DNA of 64,000 nucleotides, taken from contig NZ_CP043028.1 of assembly GCF_008935055.1 (NCBI RefSeq), positions 509,501-573,500 on the forward strand, read 5' to 3'. A model generated the notes under the pieces. That model ran no database searches. It had not been told where the DNA came from and was given only the letters and a program-made list of their open reading frames with translations. This stretch comes from Pseudobutyrivibrio xylanivorans (GTDB lineage: Bacteria > Bacillota > Clostridia > Lachnospirales > Lachnospiraceae). Shown in pieces: positions 1 to 5,910 of the stretch (position 1 is its first letter; each line of letters starts with the position of its first letter). Position numbers and translations under genes: made by a program.

Positions 1-607
1 GTTTTATATTTTTTGCGTTGCATCGTTTTATTTTTTCTATATCCTTTTCAGTTTTATTCTTATGCCAAGGCCATGCACCATATTCTACAGCCCATTTTTG
101 AGAAGGTGAATAAATGTCAAGTTCTAAGTCAATAGCTGTTCTGTCTCTAGATAATAAATTTTCGTCACATATTTGCATAAGGGATAGGAAAAATATTTGT
201 TCAACAAACGATGTGCCCGTATGTGCACATCTAGGACAGCCCGATCCTCTTTTTAAGCTTGAAGGAAGAACCATCCATTGATTTTGACAAATAGAACATC
301 TGGCTAAAACTTTAGTATTGGAATTAACATATTTGCCAATAACCTCTACATTAGGATTATTTTCTTTTAGCTTATTAATGTAATCTGTTGCATTAACTCG
401 ATGTTTTAATCCTCTGGCAGCATAACTGCATTTAGGGCAACCTCTACCTTTTAATAAATTTGTTGGAGTTGCCTCCCATATATGACCACAATTTACACAT
501 TTAACAGAGATTTTATTTCGTGCACCTGTATATTTTCCAATTACCAGTATATTTTGTGTAACATTTGCTAATTTTTCTATGAATTCTTCCTGCGTAATTA
601 TTTTCAT
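1..607 (-). CDS. Zinc-ribbon repeat protein with nuclease-like C-terminus (partial, runs off window start)
   Basis: The ATG at 607 opens a frame that stays open to base 1, so the 3' end is missing. The first 202 residues show two similar zinc ribbons (Cys37/40/57/60 and Cys104/107/124/127), each with a Gly-His/Asn-x-Trp segment between the Cys pairs, as in the DUF4379 probable zinc-ribbon family. From about residue 133 the pattern is that of a Vsr-like PD-(D/E)XK fold: Glu136 in a helix, ELDIY with Asp164, then VEYG with Glu175 and a WHK motif. Such proteins are common in accessory DNA of Firmicutes and are thought to be nucleases. The domain reading is by motif only, and cleavage activity is inferred. 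Its neighbour is an integrase remnant, which supports mobile-element origin. Confidence 0.7.
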   Translation of the reverse strand, partial: MKIITQEEFIEKLANVTQNILVIGKYTGARNKISVKCVNCGHIWEATPTNLLKGRGCPKCSYAARGLKHRVNATDYINKLKENNPNVEVIGKYVNSNTKVLARCSICQNQWMVLPSSLKRGSGCPRCAHTGTSFVEQIFFLSLMQICDENLLSRDRTAIDLELDIYSPSQKWAVEYGAWPWHKNKTEKDIEKIKRCNAKNIK

Positions 608-808
608 CAGCTAACCCCTCAGCTATTAACTTTCTCTAATAAATATTATAATAAAAATAGTTCTAAAATATGAACACATAATATGTGTAGCTCTGGCACT
701 CTGTGACAGATCGAGGGGATTGGGGCGTTTCCCCAACAAGCTATTTGCAAATCCTGTACAGGTTTGCCTTGCTTGCCACTACCCCAAATTCATCGAAAGC
801 GTGTAGAG

Positions 809-841
809 GTGTTGTAGGGGTGTTGTAGGGGTGTTGTAGGG
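809..841. repeat. Three perfect 11-nt tandem repeats
   Basis: The unit GTGTTGTAGGG occurs three times head to tail, followed by degenerate GTTTTTGTA-like copies up to about 872. Iterons of this size near an integrase can be protein binding sites of a mobile element; that role is a guess. Confidence 0.7.
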
Positions 842-925
842 TTTTTGTAAGATTCTTGTATGGTTTTTGTACCTTTTTTCCATTTTCCGAATAAGCTATT
901 GTAGAATCAGTTAAAAAGTTTGAAA

Positions 926-952
926 GGCAGCGAGAAATTCGCTGTCTTTTTT
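926..952 (+). terminator. Intrinsic terminator upstream of the integrase remnant
   Basis: The stem GGCAGCGA/TCGCTGTC with a GAAAT-type loop is followed by six T on the plus strand. No complete plus-strand gene precedes it in the window, so it may belong to a lost gene of the integrated element. Confidence 0.65.
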
Positions 953-994
953 CTGTGCGCACATTCAAATCACAAGAAAAGGAGAAAATGATAA

Positions 995-1402
995 TTGAAC
1001 ATTTTTCAAGAAGTCAAATATGTATGTGTTAATCATACTAAATCAGGCTTAAAAGAAGGCAATCGTACGCAGCCTTTATCTGATAAGGCTGTTGCTGTTT
1101 TAAAGGCTCAGCGTCGTACAAATCCCTTTGAAGAGTATGTATTCCTTTACAAGGCAGCACCACTTGTATCAAACACTATCAATCATCATTTGATGAGGAT
1201 ATGTGAACGAGCAGATGTGCCTTACATGTCTAGCCACAAGATAAGATTCTGGTCGGTAACTAACATGTATGCTAATGGAATGCAGCAAGCTGACATTCAG
1301 CGTATGGCGGGACATGCTGATCCAGCAACTACAGACCACTATAAGAGAGTATCACGCCTTGGTGATATCGACACTAATAGTTGGAATGAGATGTTTGGGT
1401 AA
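995..1402 (+). pseudogene. Truncated tyrosine recombinase/integrase, C-terminal catalytic half
   Basis: The 135-residue frame carries the end of a phage/ICE-type tyrosine integrase catalytic domain: the beta-hairpin with Lys and NRTQPLS, then H81-x-x-R84 (HKIR), H107 in GHADPATTDHY, and the nucleophile Tyr116. The first catalytic Arg and the whole N-terminal SAM-like and core-binding domains (about 250 residues) are missing, so it cannot be an active recombinase. The only possible start is a TTG. An ATG eight bases upstream with a good AGGAG site is in another frame and stops after 14 codons, consistent with deletion or frameshift. It ends 129 bases from the 3' end of a tRNA-Gly gene, the expected place for an integrase of a tRNA-targeting element. 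Confidence 0.8.
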
Positions 1403-1448
1403 GCAAAAAAGAGTAAAAAAATAAGGGCTATAAGCCCAGAACAACGAA

Positions 1449-1466
1449 TGTACCCTTATTGTACCC
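1449..1466 (-). repeat. 18-nt arm-type repeat next to tRNA-Gly copy 1
   Basis: On the minus strand this reads GGGTACAATAAGGGTACA. The identical 18-mer occurs at 4540-4557 in the same position relative to the other tRNA-Gly copy, and a related pair lies at 5292-5310. Repeated GGGTACAA half-sites next to a tRNA attachment site fit integrase arm-binding sites; the function is inferred. Confidence 0.6.
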
Positions 1467-1481
1467 CTGTTTTTGCAAAAT

Positions 1482-1520
1482 AAAAAACTCACAAATGCGA
1501 TAAAATCAACATTTGTGAGC
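1482..1520 (-). terminator. Terminator of tRNA-Gly copy 1
   Basis: The perfect 10-bp stem CTCACAAATG/CATTTGTGAG, followed on the minus strand by a T-run, lies 12 bases after the tRNA 3' end. Confidence 0.8.
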
Positions 1521-1531
1521 CTTTTCACCAG

Positions 1532-1604
1532 AGCGCGAGACGGGACTCGAACCCGCGACCTCCACCTTGGCAAGGTGGCGCTCCACCAACTGAGCCACTC
1601 GCGC
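1532..1604 (-). tRNA. tRNA-Gly (anticodon GCC), copy 1
   Basis: The 73 bases fold as a cloverleaf: acceptor GCGCGAG/CTCGCGC with discriminator U, D-loop with AGTTGG, anticodon stem CACCTTGCCAAGGTG with GCC, and TTCGAGTC T-loop. CCA is not encoded. The copy at 4391-4463 is identical in all 73 bases but lies on the opposite strand. Its 3' end faces the integrase remnant. Confidence 0.97.
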
Positions 1605-1649
1605 ATAACTGTTATTTATTTTGTTTTTGTGTTCCTCAGAACAATAGCT

Positions 1650-1678
1650 ATTCTATAGGAACTATAAGCATAAGTCAA
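1650..1678 (-). promoter_or_regulatory. Sigma-A promoter of tRNA-Gly copy 1
   Basis: On the minus strand, -35 TTGACT and -10 TAGAAT are separated by 17 bases, the same boxes and spacing as for tRNA-Gly copy 2. The inverted pair AAGGGATTTT/AAAATCCCTT (about 1678-1718) overlaps its upstream edge. Confidence 0.8.
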
Positions 1679-1735
1679 GGGATTTTCTAAAGTTGCAAAG
1701 CTCTAAAAAATCCCTTTGATTTTCAGAATATTCTA

Positions 1736-2272
1736 TTAGTTTTTAGGGCTATCATATTCGATAGAAATCAGGCTATCACCATCAAAAATAAAGACAAGCT
1801 TTGTTCCATTTTTCTCGTATGTCATAGCCCCTGTAGCCTCAGAAGTTGGTTCGCCGTAGGCAGCAATAATATCATCCCTTGAACTAGAGAGATCAATACC
1901 TTCAGCTGTAGCAACATTATCAGTTCTAAGTAGCACATAAAGAATTAAATCTTTATCTCCATCAGGGTATGTCTGAATCTCAAAATCATTGTAGGTATAT
2001 AGCTTTCCAATACCGTCCGCTGCGCAGCTAGGTGACTCAAAATAACTCTTTGGTTCGCCAAGTTTTTCAATTACAGGAGCAGCATCAGTATCAACAGCGA
2101 TATTTGTACTATCATAGGTGAAAGTGTATCCTCCAGAAGAAGACTCACTGCTTGAAGCTGTCTGAGTTGCATTTCCTTCAATAACTTTTGTATCAGAAGA
2201 TTCTCCACCACAAGCTGCCAAAGAAAGCGCCATTGCGCACACTAATCCTAATGCTAAAATCTTATTTTTCAT
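1736..2272 (-). CDS. Putative lipoprotein with two LGEP/YGEP repeats
   Basis: The start is the ATG at 2272 with GGAGG 12 bases upstream, not the longer frame from 2374 that would overlap the gene before it. The 178-residue product begins with a charged n-region and a hydrophobic core ending in the lipobox LAAC (Cys about 21), then a Ser-rich linker. The mature part has two similar segments containing GEP motifs and strand-rich sequence, resembling small periplasmic or surface domains of the SmpA/BLIP type; this resemblance is weak. It would be anchored to the outer face of the membrane. It is last in a three-gene run with a transglutaminase-like protein and a C39-like protein. Confidence 0.75.
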   Translation of the reverse strand: MKNKILALGLVCAMALSLAACGGESSDTKVIEGNATQTASSSESSSGGYTFTYDSTNIAVDTDAAPVIEKLGEPKSYFESPSCAADGIGKLYTYNDFEIQTYPDGDKDLILYVLLRTDNVATAEGIDLSSSRDDIIAAYGEPTSEATGAMTYEKNGTKLVFIFDGDSLISIEYDSPKN

Positions 2273-2291
2273 AATAATTATTCCTCCAATA

Positions 2292-3524
2292 TTATTGTAT
2301 AGTTGGGTATTTACTTGGGTCATAATTATGCGTATTTTTATGCGCATTAGAATATGCCCATAAATCAGCATCATGCCAATAGAATATCAAAGTACCGTCC
2401 AACTGTAAATTAGGATCATAGTGATACCAACCTTCGCCAACGTCAATAAGCAACCAATAATGACCACGGGTATCACGAATTTTCTCAATCTCCATATTCT
2501 TGATACCAAGTCGATTTAACATGACCTCGGCAGTTTTCTGTTTTACGGTACAATCTCCAACATGATAGTACATACCCTTGTACGCTGCTGAAAGAACATC
2601 GTCTATTCCTGCCGTTTCTGAATAAGTAATATTGTTAACCACCCAATCAAATACTGCTCTAGCCTGCTGTAGTTGAGTCATTCCATCAGTAATGATGTCA
2701 GCAAGAATTTTGTCAGCCATCTCATTTACTGTCTCCTGAGTAGCCTCGGTTATTTTGGCAGACACAATCTTTACTGAAGTAGTCTTTTTTGCTACATTTC
2801 CTGCGGCATCTGTTGCGATATAAGTAAGACTATAAGTACCTCTCTTATCAACATTCACAGCGCTGCTGTCAACCTCTAGCGTCGGCTCATCATCATGGTC
2901 GTCAGTTACCTCTATGTTTTTCTTATAAGAAACAGTATCGCCCTGGGCAATTGTAAGTGGTTCAACTCCTGTAATTTCCGGTGGCGTAACATCATCTATA
3001 ACTTTGCACGGGATAGACTTTATGGTCTCATTTCCCGATGTATCAGCCACAACAATTTCTATATCAAAATTGCCTTCAGAAGAAAAATCATAAGGCTCTT
3101 TAAAATCTATAGTACAGTTGGTTACATCAAAAATACTCTCCACAAGTTCAGCTGCTGTTGGCGCAGGCGCCGTTGTGTACATTTCAATGGAGTCTTTTGT
3201 CAAAGACACCTCAGGAGCCGTAGTGTCTTGCACATGAAGTACTGTATCAAATGACTTCTCGCCAAAAATTGGCAATGTAGCTATTATAGTAAGCTTGTAG
3301 TCGCCAGGCACGCGAGAATCGAAAGAAGACTCATCTGAGAATTTTGCTGAAGAATTATCCTTTTTCAAAAACTCTGATACATCGCACTCTGAGGTGCCCG
3401 CTTCAACAAAAACTTCTTTATAAACAAGATCTGACTGTTCTTCGTAATATAGATACAGTCCGACACAAGCCGCAATTATCGTTATCATAAGAACTGCAAG
3501 CGCCAATAATATTTTTTTCTTCAT
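2292..3524 (-). CDS. Membrane-anchored transglutaminase-like protein with Ig-like domains
   Basis: The 410 residues start with an N-terminal membrane anchor (about residues 5-25). Two or three bacterial Ig-like/DUF5011-type segments follow (about 36-100, 101-178, 179-255), each ending in the typical D-x-x-G-N turn. The C-terminal transglutaminase-like domain (about 260-400) keeps a Cys-His-Asp triad: Cys325 in GDC, His355 in GHYW and Asp370 in YHYDP. Family members act as cell-surface peptidases or cross-linking enzymes; the substrate is unknown. The 19-base gap to the lipoprotein suggests one transcript. It shares a triad-type domain with the protein at 9391-10542, but the two proteins differ otherwise. 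Confidence 0.82.
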   Translation of the reverse strand: MKKKILLALAVLMITIIAACVGLYLYYEEQSDLVYKEVFVEAGTSECDVSEFLKKDNSSAKFSDESSFDSRVPGDYKLTIIATLPIFGEKSFDTVLHVQDTTAPEVSLTKDSIEMYTTAPAPTAAELVESIFDVTNCTIDFKEPYDFSSEGNFDIEIVVADTSGNETIKSIPCKVIDDVTPPEITGVEPLTIAQGDTVSYKKNIEVTDDHDDEPTLEVDSSAVNVDKRGTYSLTYIATDAAGNVAKKTTSVKIVSAKITEATQETVNEMADKILADIITDGMTQLQQARAVFDWVVNNITYSETAGIDDVLSAAYKGMYYHVGDCTVKQKTAEVMLNRLGIKNMEIEKIRDTRGHYWLLIDVGEGWYHYDPNLQLDGTLIFYWHDADLWAYSNAHKNTHNYDPSKYPTIQ

Positions 3525-3540
3525 ATAGTTTTCCTTCAGT

Positions 3541-4251
3541 TTATTTTAAGATAAGAATATTCGAGCAATAACGACTAGTCCAAGAGCTACCTACATACAC
3601 AAGATATTCATCATAATCAATATAATAACATTTTCCCCAACTTGAAACCTCTATCATTCTTTCATGCAATCTTGTTTGCGACTCATCCTCGATTATGCCA
3701 GTAATCGTAACATAGTGATTATTAGTTGAAATACCGTTGAAAACGAAGCCTCCATCTGTTGTTCTGGTGTATAACTTAATCTGATTTTTTGGAGAATATA
3801 GTGACCAGATTACAGGAAAATCTTTGTAAAGCATTTCCTTTATTTTAAAATACATATTTTTGTGTCCGCAGAATCCATTCCATCTAAAACGTAACTGCGA
3901 ATCAAAAATTTTCATTCGTTTGTTAAGATAACGGGACATTTGTATAGGAATAATACCTATAGCCACAGGATTATTATCGTATTTACGAATCTGAAATTCT
4001 CGTAAGAAGAATTTTGCGAAGCGAGTCTCCCTTAAGAACTGTTCAATATAACAACGATAGTCATCAATAGATATGATCGATACACCAGATAAATATAGCA
4101 CCGTATCTACGGAAGATATCACACCACACCCTTGCGCTTTTATATTTTTAAGGCCATCATCTGTGAACCACTCCTGACTGCCTCCAAAGGATGCTTTTAG
4201 CCCATTTCCGCTAACTTGTATGAAGTTTTCTCTAAGGGTAATTTGCTCCAT
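3541..4251 (-). CDS. C39-like cysteine peptidase-fold protein
   Basis: The 236-residue product has the order of a papain-like C39 family peptidase: Cys42 in a GCG-V-x-S helix start, His179 in NHYVTITG, and then a strand with SSWGK at 203-207 where the third catalytic position is normally an Asn or Asp next to Gly. The third residue looks degenerate, so activity is uncertain. No signal peptide or membrane helix is visible. It is the first gene of the three-gene run enclosed by the tRNA-Gly copies, 16 bases upstream of the transglutaminase-like gene. Such families often process or bind peptides in secretion systems, but no bacteriocin gene is visible here. Confidence 0.6.
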   Translation of the reverse strand: MEQITLRENFIQVSGNGLKASFGGSQEWFTDDGLKNIKAQGCGVISSVDTVLYLSGVSIISIDDYRCYIEQFLRETRFAKFFLREFQIRKYDNNPVAIGIIPIQMSRYLNKRMKIFDSQLRFRWNGFCGHKNMYFKIKEMLYKDFPVIWSLYSPKNQIKLYTRTTDGGFVFNGISTNNHYVTITGIIEDESQTRLHERMIEVSSWGKCYYIDYDEYLVYVGSSWTSRYCSNILILK

Positions 4252-4329
4252 TTAGCCTTTCCTTTTTAACCTTATCTTTACAAATCATAACACTAAATAA
4301 AATTTGTAACAATAATTGTAAAATTTTTC

Positions 4330-4358
4330 TTGACTTATTTCGATTCATCCCTTAGAAT
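4330..4358 (+). promoter_or_regulatory. Sigma-A promoter of tRNA-Gly copy 2
   Basis: TTGACT and TAGAAT are separated by 17 bases, with an AT-rich upstream element. The predicted start is about 26 bases before the mature tRNA. Confidence 0.85.
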
Positions 4359-4390
4359 AACATTTGTCGTCAGGAACGACACATAAAAAT

Positions 4391-4463
4391 GCGCGAGTGG
4401 CTCAGTTGGTGGAGCGCCACCTTGCCAAGGTGGAGGTCGCGGGTTCGAGTCCCGTCTCGCGCT
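4391..4463 (+). tRNA. tRNA-Gly (anticodon GCC), copy 2
   Basis: The sequence is identical over 73 bases to the copy at 1532-1604 but on the plus strand, so the two 3' ends point outward from the segment between them. CCA is not encoded. A terminator follows after 10 bases. Confidence 0.97.
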
Positions 4464-4473
4464 CTTTGTATTT

Positions 4474-4515
4474 AGCTCAGAAATGTTGAGAAATCAATAT
4501 TTCTGAGCTTTTTTG
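4474..4515 (+). terminator. Terminator of tRNA-Gly copy 2
   Basis: An 11-bp stem AGCTCAGAAAT/ATTTCTGAGCT is followed by six T. It differs in sequence from the terminator of copy 1, so the duplication does not include it. Confidence 0.85.
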
Positions 4516-4539
4516 TTATCATCTAATCATTTACAAAGT

Positions 4540-4557
4540 GGGTACAATAAGGGTACA
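4540..4557 (+). repeat. 18-nt arm-type repeat next to tRNA-Gly copy 2
   Basis: This 18-mer is identical to the one at 1449-1466 (opposite strand). It is placed 77 bases beyond the tRNA 3' end, against 66 bases at copy 1. It is likely an integrase binding site of the element that used this tRNA gene. Confidence 0.6.
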
Positions 4558-4706
4558 TCAACAATTTGAAATCTCACCATTCCTTTTTCTAACAATCTTA
4601 GCAATCTCATAGTGCTTTCACCAAATCATTTCGTAGAGAATTTGGTTTTACTCCATCACTATTAAAACTAATGCAGATAGAAGTAGAGAGCATAGGAGGT
4701 AATGCC

Positions 4707-4763
4707 ATGGAAAAAATATTTATTAAGAATATGCCAATTGCTCGTGAGATAGGACATCAATAA
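4707..4763 (+). CDS. Possible 18-codon ORF or gene remnant
   Basis: An ATG with a strong AGGAGG site seven bases upstream opens a frame of only 18 codons before TAA. The good ribosome binding site suggests that it was, or is, translated, either as the start of a decayed gene (for example an excisionase) or as a tiny peptide. The product is not recognised. Confidence 0.3.
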   Translation: MEKIFIKNMPIAREIGHQ

Positions 4764-4821
4764 TTGATTGATGAATTAAATGATTTATCACTGAAGTATA
4801 GCTAAGGGGCGTAATCTATTA

Positions 4822-4850
4822 TTGAATCTAACCACTAATGATGTTATATT
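4822..4850 (+). promoter_or_regulatory. Promoter of the candidate antitoxin RNA
   Basis: -35 TTGAAT and -10 TATATT are separated by 17 bases, with predicted start near 4857. Confidence 0.6.
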
Positions 4851-4856
4851 ATAGAT

Positions 4857-4960
4857 TAAGAAAGCACCCACTCCAAAGTGGATGCTCACGAGTTGAAACT
4901 ATTTAAATGCTCATTAAGAGCACAGCCTCTCCCGTTTGCCGACAGGAGAGGCATTTTTAT
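4857..4960 (+). ncRNA. Candidate antisense antitoxin RNA of a type I toxin-antitoxin pair
   Basis: A promoter at 4822-4850 and an intrinsic terminator (GCCTCTCC/GGAGAGGC at about 4925-4953, then T5) bound an RNA of about 100 nt without a coding frame. It converges on the holin-like toxin gene, whose stop codon is at 4957-4959, so the two transcripts overlap at their 3' ends, as in the txpA/RatA arrangement. Two internal hairpins are visible (around 4869-4885 and 4908-4922). The role as antitoxin follows from the arrangement and is not shown by sequence alone. Confidence 0.5.
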
Positions 4961-5076
4961 TTGCGCTTACTATTTCTCTTGTCGAGAAAGTTTAGCAACG
5001 CGAGGAGAAAACTACAAGCCGTGAAAGGCAATGCTAGGATACCTAGCATTATCATTATGATTTCGTAATCGCTCAC
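4957..5076 (-). CDS. Small holin-like membrane toxin (Hol-Tox/TxpA type)
   Basis: The start is a GTG at 5076 with a perfect GGGAGGT site about eight bases upstream; a longer frame reaching 5274 has no such site. The 39-residue peptide has the hallmarks of the putative holin-like toxin family: an acidic start (SDYE), one long hydrophobic helix (residues about 6-31), and a basic tail (LDKRNSKRK). It would insert in the cytoplasmic membrane. Members are toxins of type I systems repressed by an antisense RNA, here probably the transcript at 4857-4960. It lies inside the small element between tRNA-Gly copy 2 and the tRNA scar, where an addiction module would favour retention. Confidence 0.75.
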   Translation of the reverse strand: MSDYEIIMIMLGILALPFTACSFLLALLNFLDKRNSKRK

Positions 5077-5183
5077 TGGCGCCACCTCCCTTCCGTTAGT
5101 ATCTAATTGCTCAGATACCATATAGGCTCGGGAGACTACCACCCTGTCATGGGTACTTTCAGTGCAGATAAACCGCATGAATA

Positions 5184-5212
5184 AATATAGCACAAATGTT
5201 CTATTTTCACAA
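5184..5212 (-). promoter_or_regulatory. Promoter of the holin-like toxin
   Basis: On the minus strand, TTGTGA and TATATT are separated by 17 bases. The predicted start is near 5177, giving a leader of about 100 nt before the GTG, a length typical of type I toxin mRNAs with translational control. Confidence 0.6.
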
Positions 5213-5291
5213 TCTAACCTTCTAAGTTTCTTAGTACTTTTATGAGTACATTTCCAAACACCAGTAAAGTACAAAACAACTTAATAAAGAG

Positions 5292-5310
5292 GGGTACAAA
5301 TCGGGTACAA
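5292..5310 (+). repeat. GGGTACAA pair near the tRNA scar
   Basis: Two GGGTACAA half-sites 11 bases apart resemble the 18-nt repeats beside both tRNA-Gly copies. They are probably the integrase arm sites of the distal end of the small element. Confidence 0.5.
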
Positions 5311-5368
5311 ATAAAAATGACAGTCCCGCAAACCTCCTATTTACTAGTGTTTTCGAACACACCCAATA

Positions 5369-5388
5369 TTCGAGGTCTCGCGCTCTTT
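5369..5388 (+). other. Attachment-site scar: duplicated tRNA-Gly 3' end
   Basis: TTCGAG followed by GTCTCGCGCTCTTT matches the T-loop to acceptor end of the tRNA-Gly gene plus four bases beyond it, with only the four bases TCCC deleted. An element that integrates into a tRNA 3' end leaves exactly such a direct repeat at its far end. The element would then span about 4464-5388 (0.9 kb). Confidence 0.65.
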
Positions 5389-5393
5389 TAATG

Positions 5394-5434
5394 CAAAAAA
5401 GCTCCAGTAGAAAGCATCTGCTAACTACTGGAGC
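5394..5434 (-). terminator. Terminator of the gene at 5455-5817
   Basis: A 10-bp stem GCTCCAGTAG/CTACTGGAGC is followed on the minus strand by T6. It starts 20 bases after the stop codon. Confidence 0.8.
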
Positions 5435-5454
5435 TTTATAATTCTTCTAATTCC

Positions 5455-5817
5455 TTATGAGTACAATCTCTTTACGTTACCTTCAACAACATCAAAAGCT
5501 GTAATCTTGAACTCACCCTTCAGGAAGTTCTCAAGCTGTCCGTGTGTATTGATTGCCTTTCCATTTACAAGGATGATAAATGGCTTCTGTCCATCCTCGT
5601 TAAGAGTCATTCTATAATCGACTCTGTCCATGGCATATTCGATTCCCATCTCATATGATGAAAAATAAGCACTTGTATTTCCAAGAGTATGGTCTGAAGT
5701 AATCCAATATTCTTCAACCAAATTAATATTTGGCTCGATCATGCTCATCTTAACGAATTTCTCTTCGCTCTCTTCACGAAGTAATTTATATTCCTTATTA
5801 AGTGTTGTAAGTTCCAT
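5455..5817 (-). CDS. Conserved-looking hypothetical protein, 120 aa
   Basis: I do not recognise the family. The ATG at 5817 has GGAGGT seven bases upstream, and a clean terminator follows, so it is a real monocistronic gene. The product is soluble, mixed alpha/beta, acidic at the N-terminus and without Cys. The middle has an aromatic stretch, and the C-terminal half (PFIILVNGKAINTHGQL) reads like a strand-turn-helix of a small ligand or protein binding fold. It is the first core gene after the mobile-element scar. Confidence 0.6.
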   Translation of the reverse strand: MELTTLNKEYKLLREESEEKFVKMSMIEPNINLVEEYWITSDHTLGNTSAYFSSYEMGIEYAMDRVDYRMTLNEDGQKPFIILVNGKAINTHGQLENFLKGEFKITAFDVVEGNVKRLYS

Positions 5818-5910
5818 CTTTACCTCCGAAACTATGCAAACAATTAACTCTCACAAAATCAAAAAAACTTTAACACGGTACACGTTATAAGTCAACAATT
5901 GTTTTGTGAA

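Larger units (their letters stand above)
608..994. other. Gene-poor stretch upstream of the integrase remnant
   Basis: I see no supportable gene here. A 75-codon frame on the minus strand has low-complexity sequence created by the tandem repeat and no good ribosome binding site. The stretch holds three perfect 11-nt tandem repeats and one intrinsic terminator, both listed separately. Confidence 0.5.
4464..4956. other. Gene-poor stretch after tRNA-Gly copy 2
   Basis: The stretch holds a terminator, an 18-nt arm-type repeat, a possible 18-codon remnant and the antitoxin RNA candidate, all listed separately. I see no longer coding frame. It looks like the eroded inside of a small integrated element that starts at the tRNA 3' end. 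Confidence 0.5.

Noticed and set aside
809..841. CRISPR-like repeat
   Set aside because: The 11-nt units are directly abutting with no spacers and no cas genes are near.
741..968. 75-codon frame on the minus strand before the integrase remnant
   Set aside because: Its sequence is produced by the 11-nt tandem repeats and the terminator; there is no good ribosome binding site or recognisable domain.
1352..1606. 84-codon frame on the minus strand
   Set aside because: It is the tRNA-Gly gene read as protein, a common false positive.
2895..3254. 119-codon plus-strand frame inside the transglutaminase-like gene
   Set aside because: It is the shadow of a well-supported gene with a catalytic triad and signal anchor on the other strand.
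5077..5274. N-terminal extension of the holin-like toxin
   Set aside because: The extension lacks a ribosome binding site and contains the predicted promoter of the toxin; the family is about 30-40 residues long.
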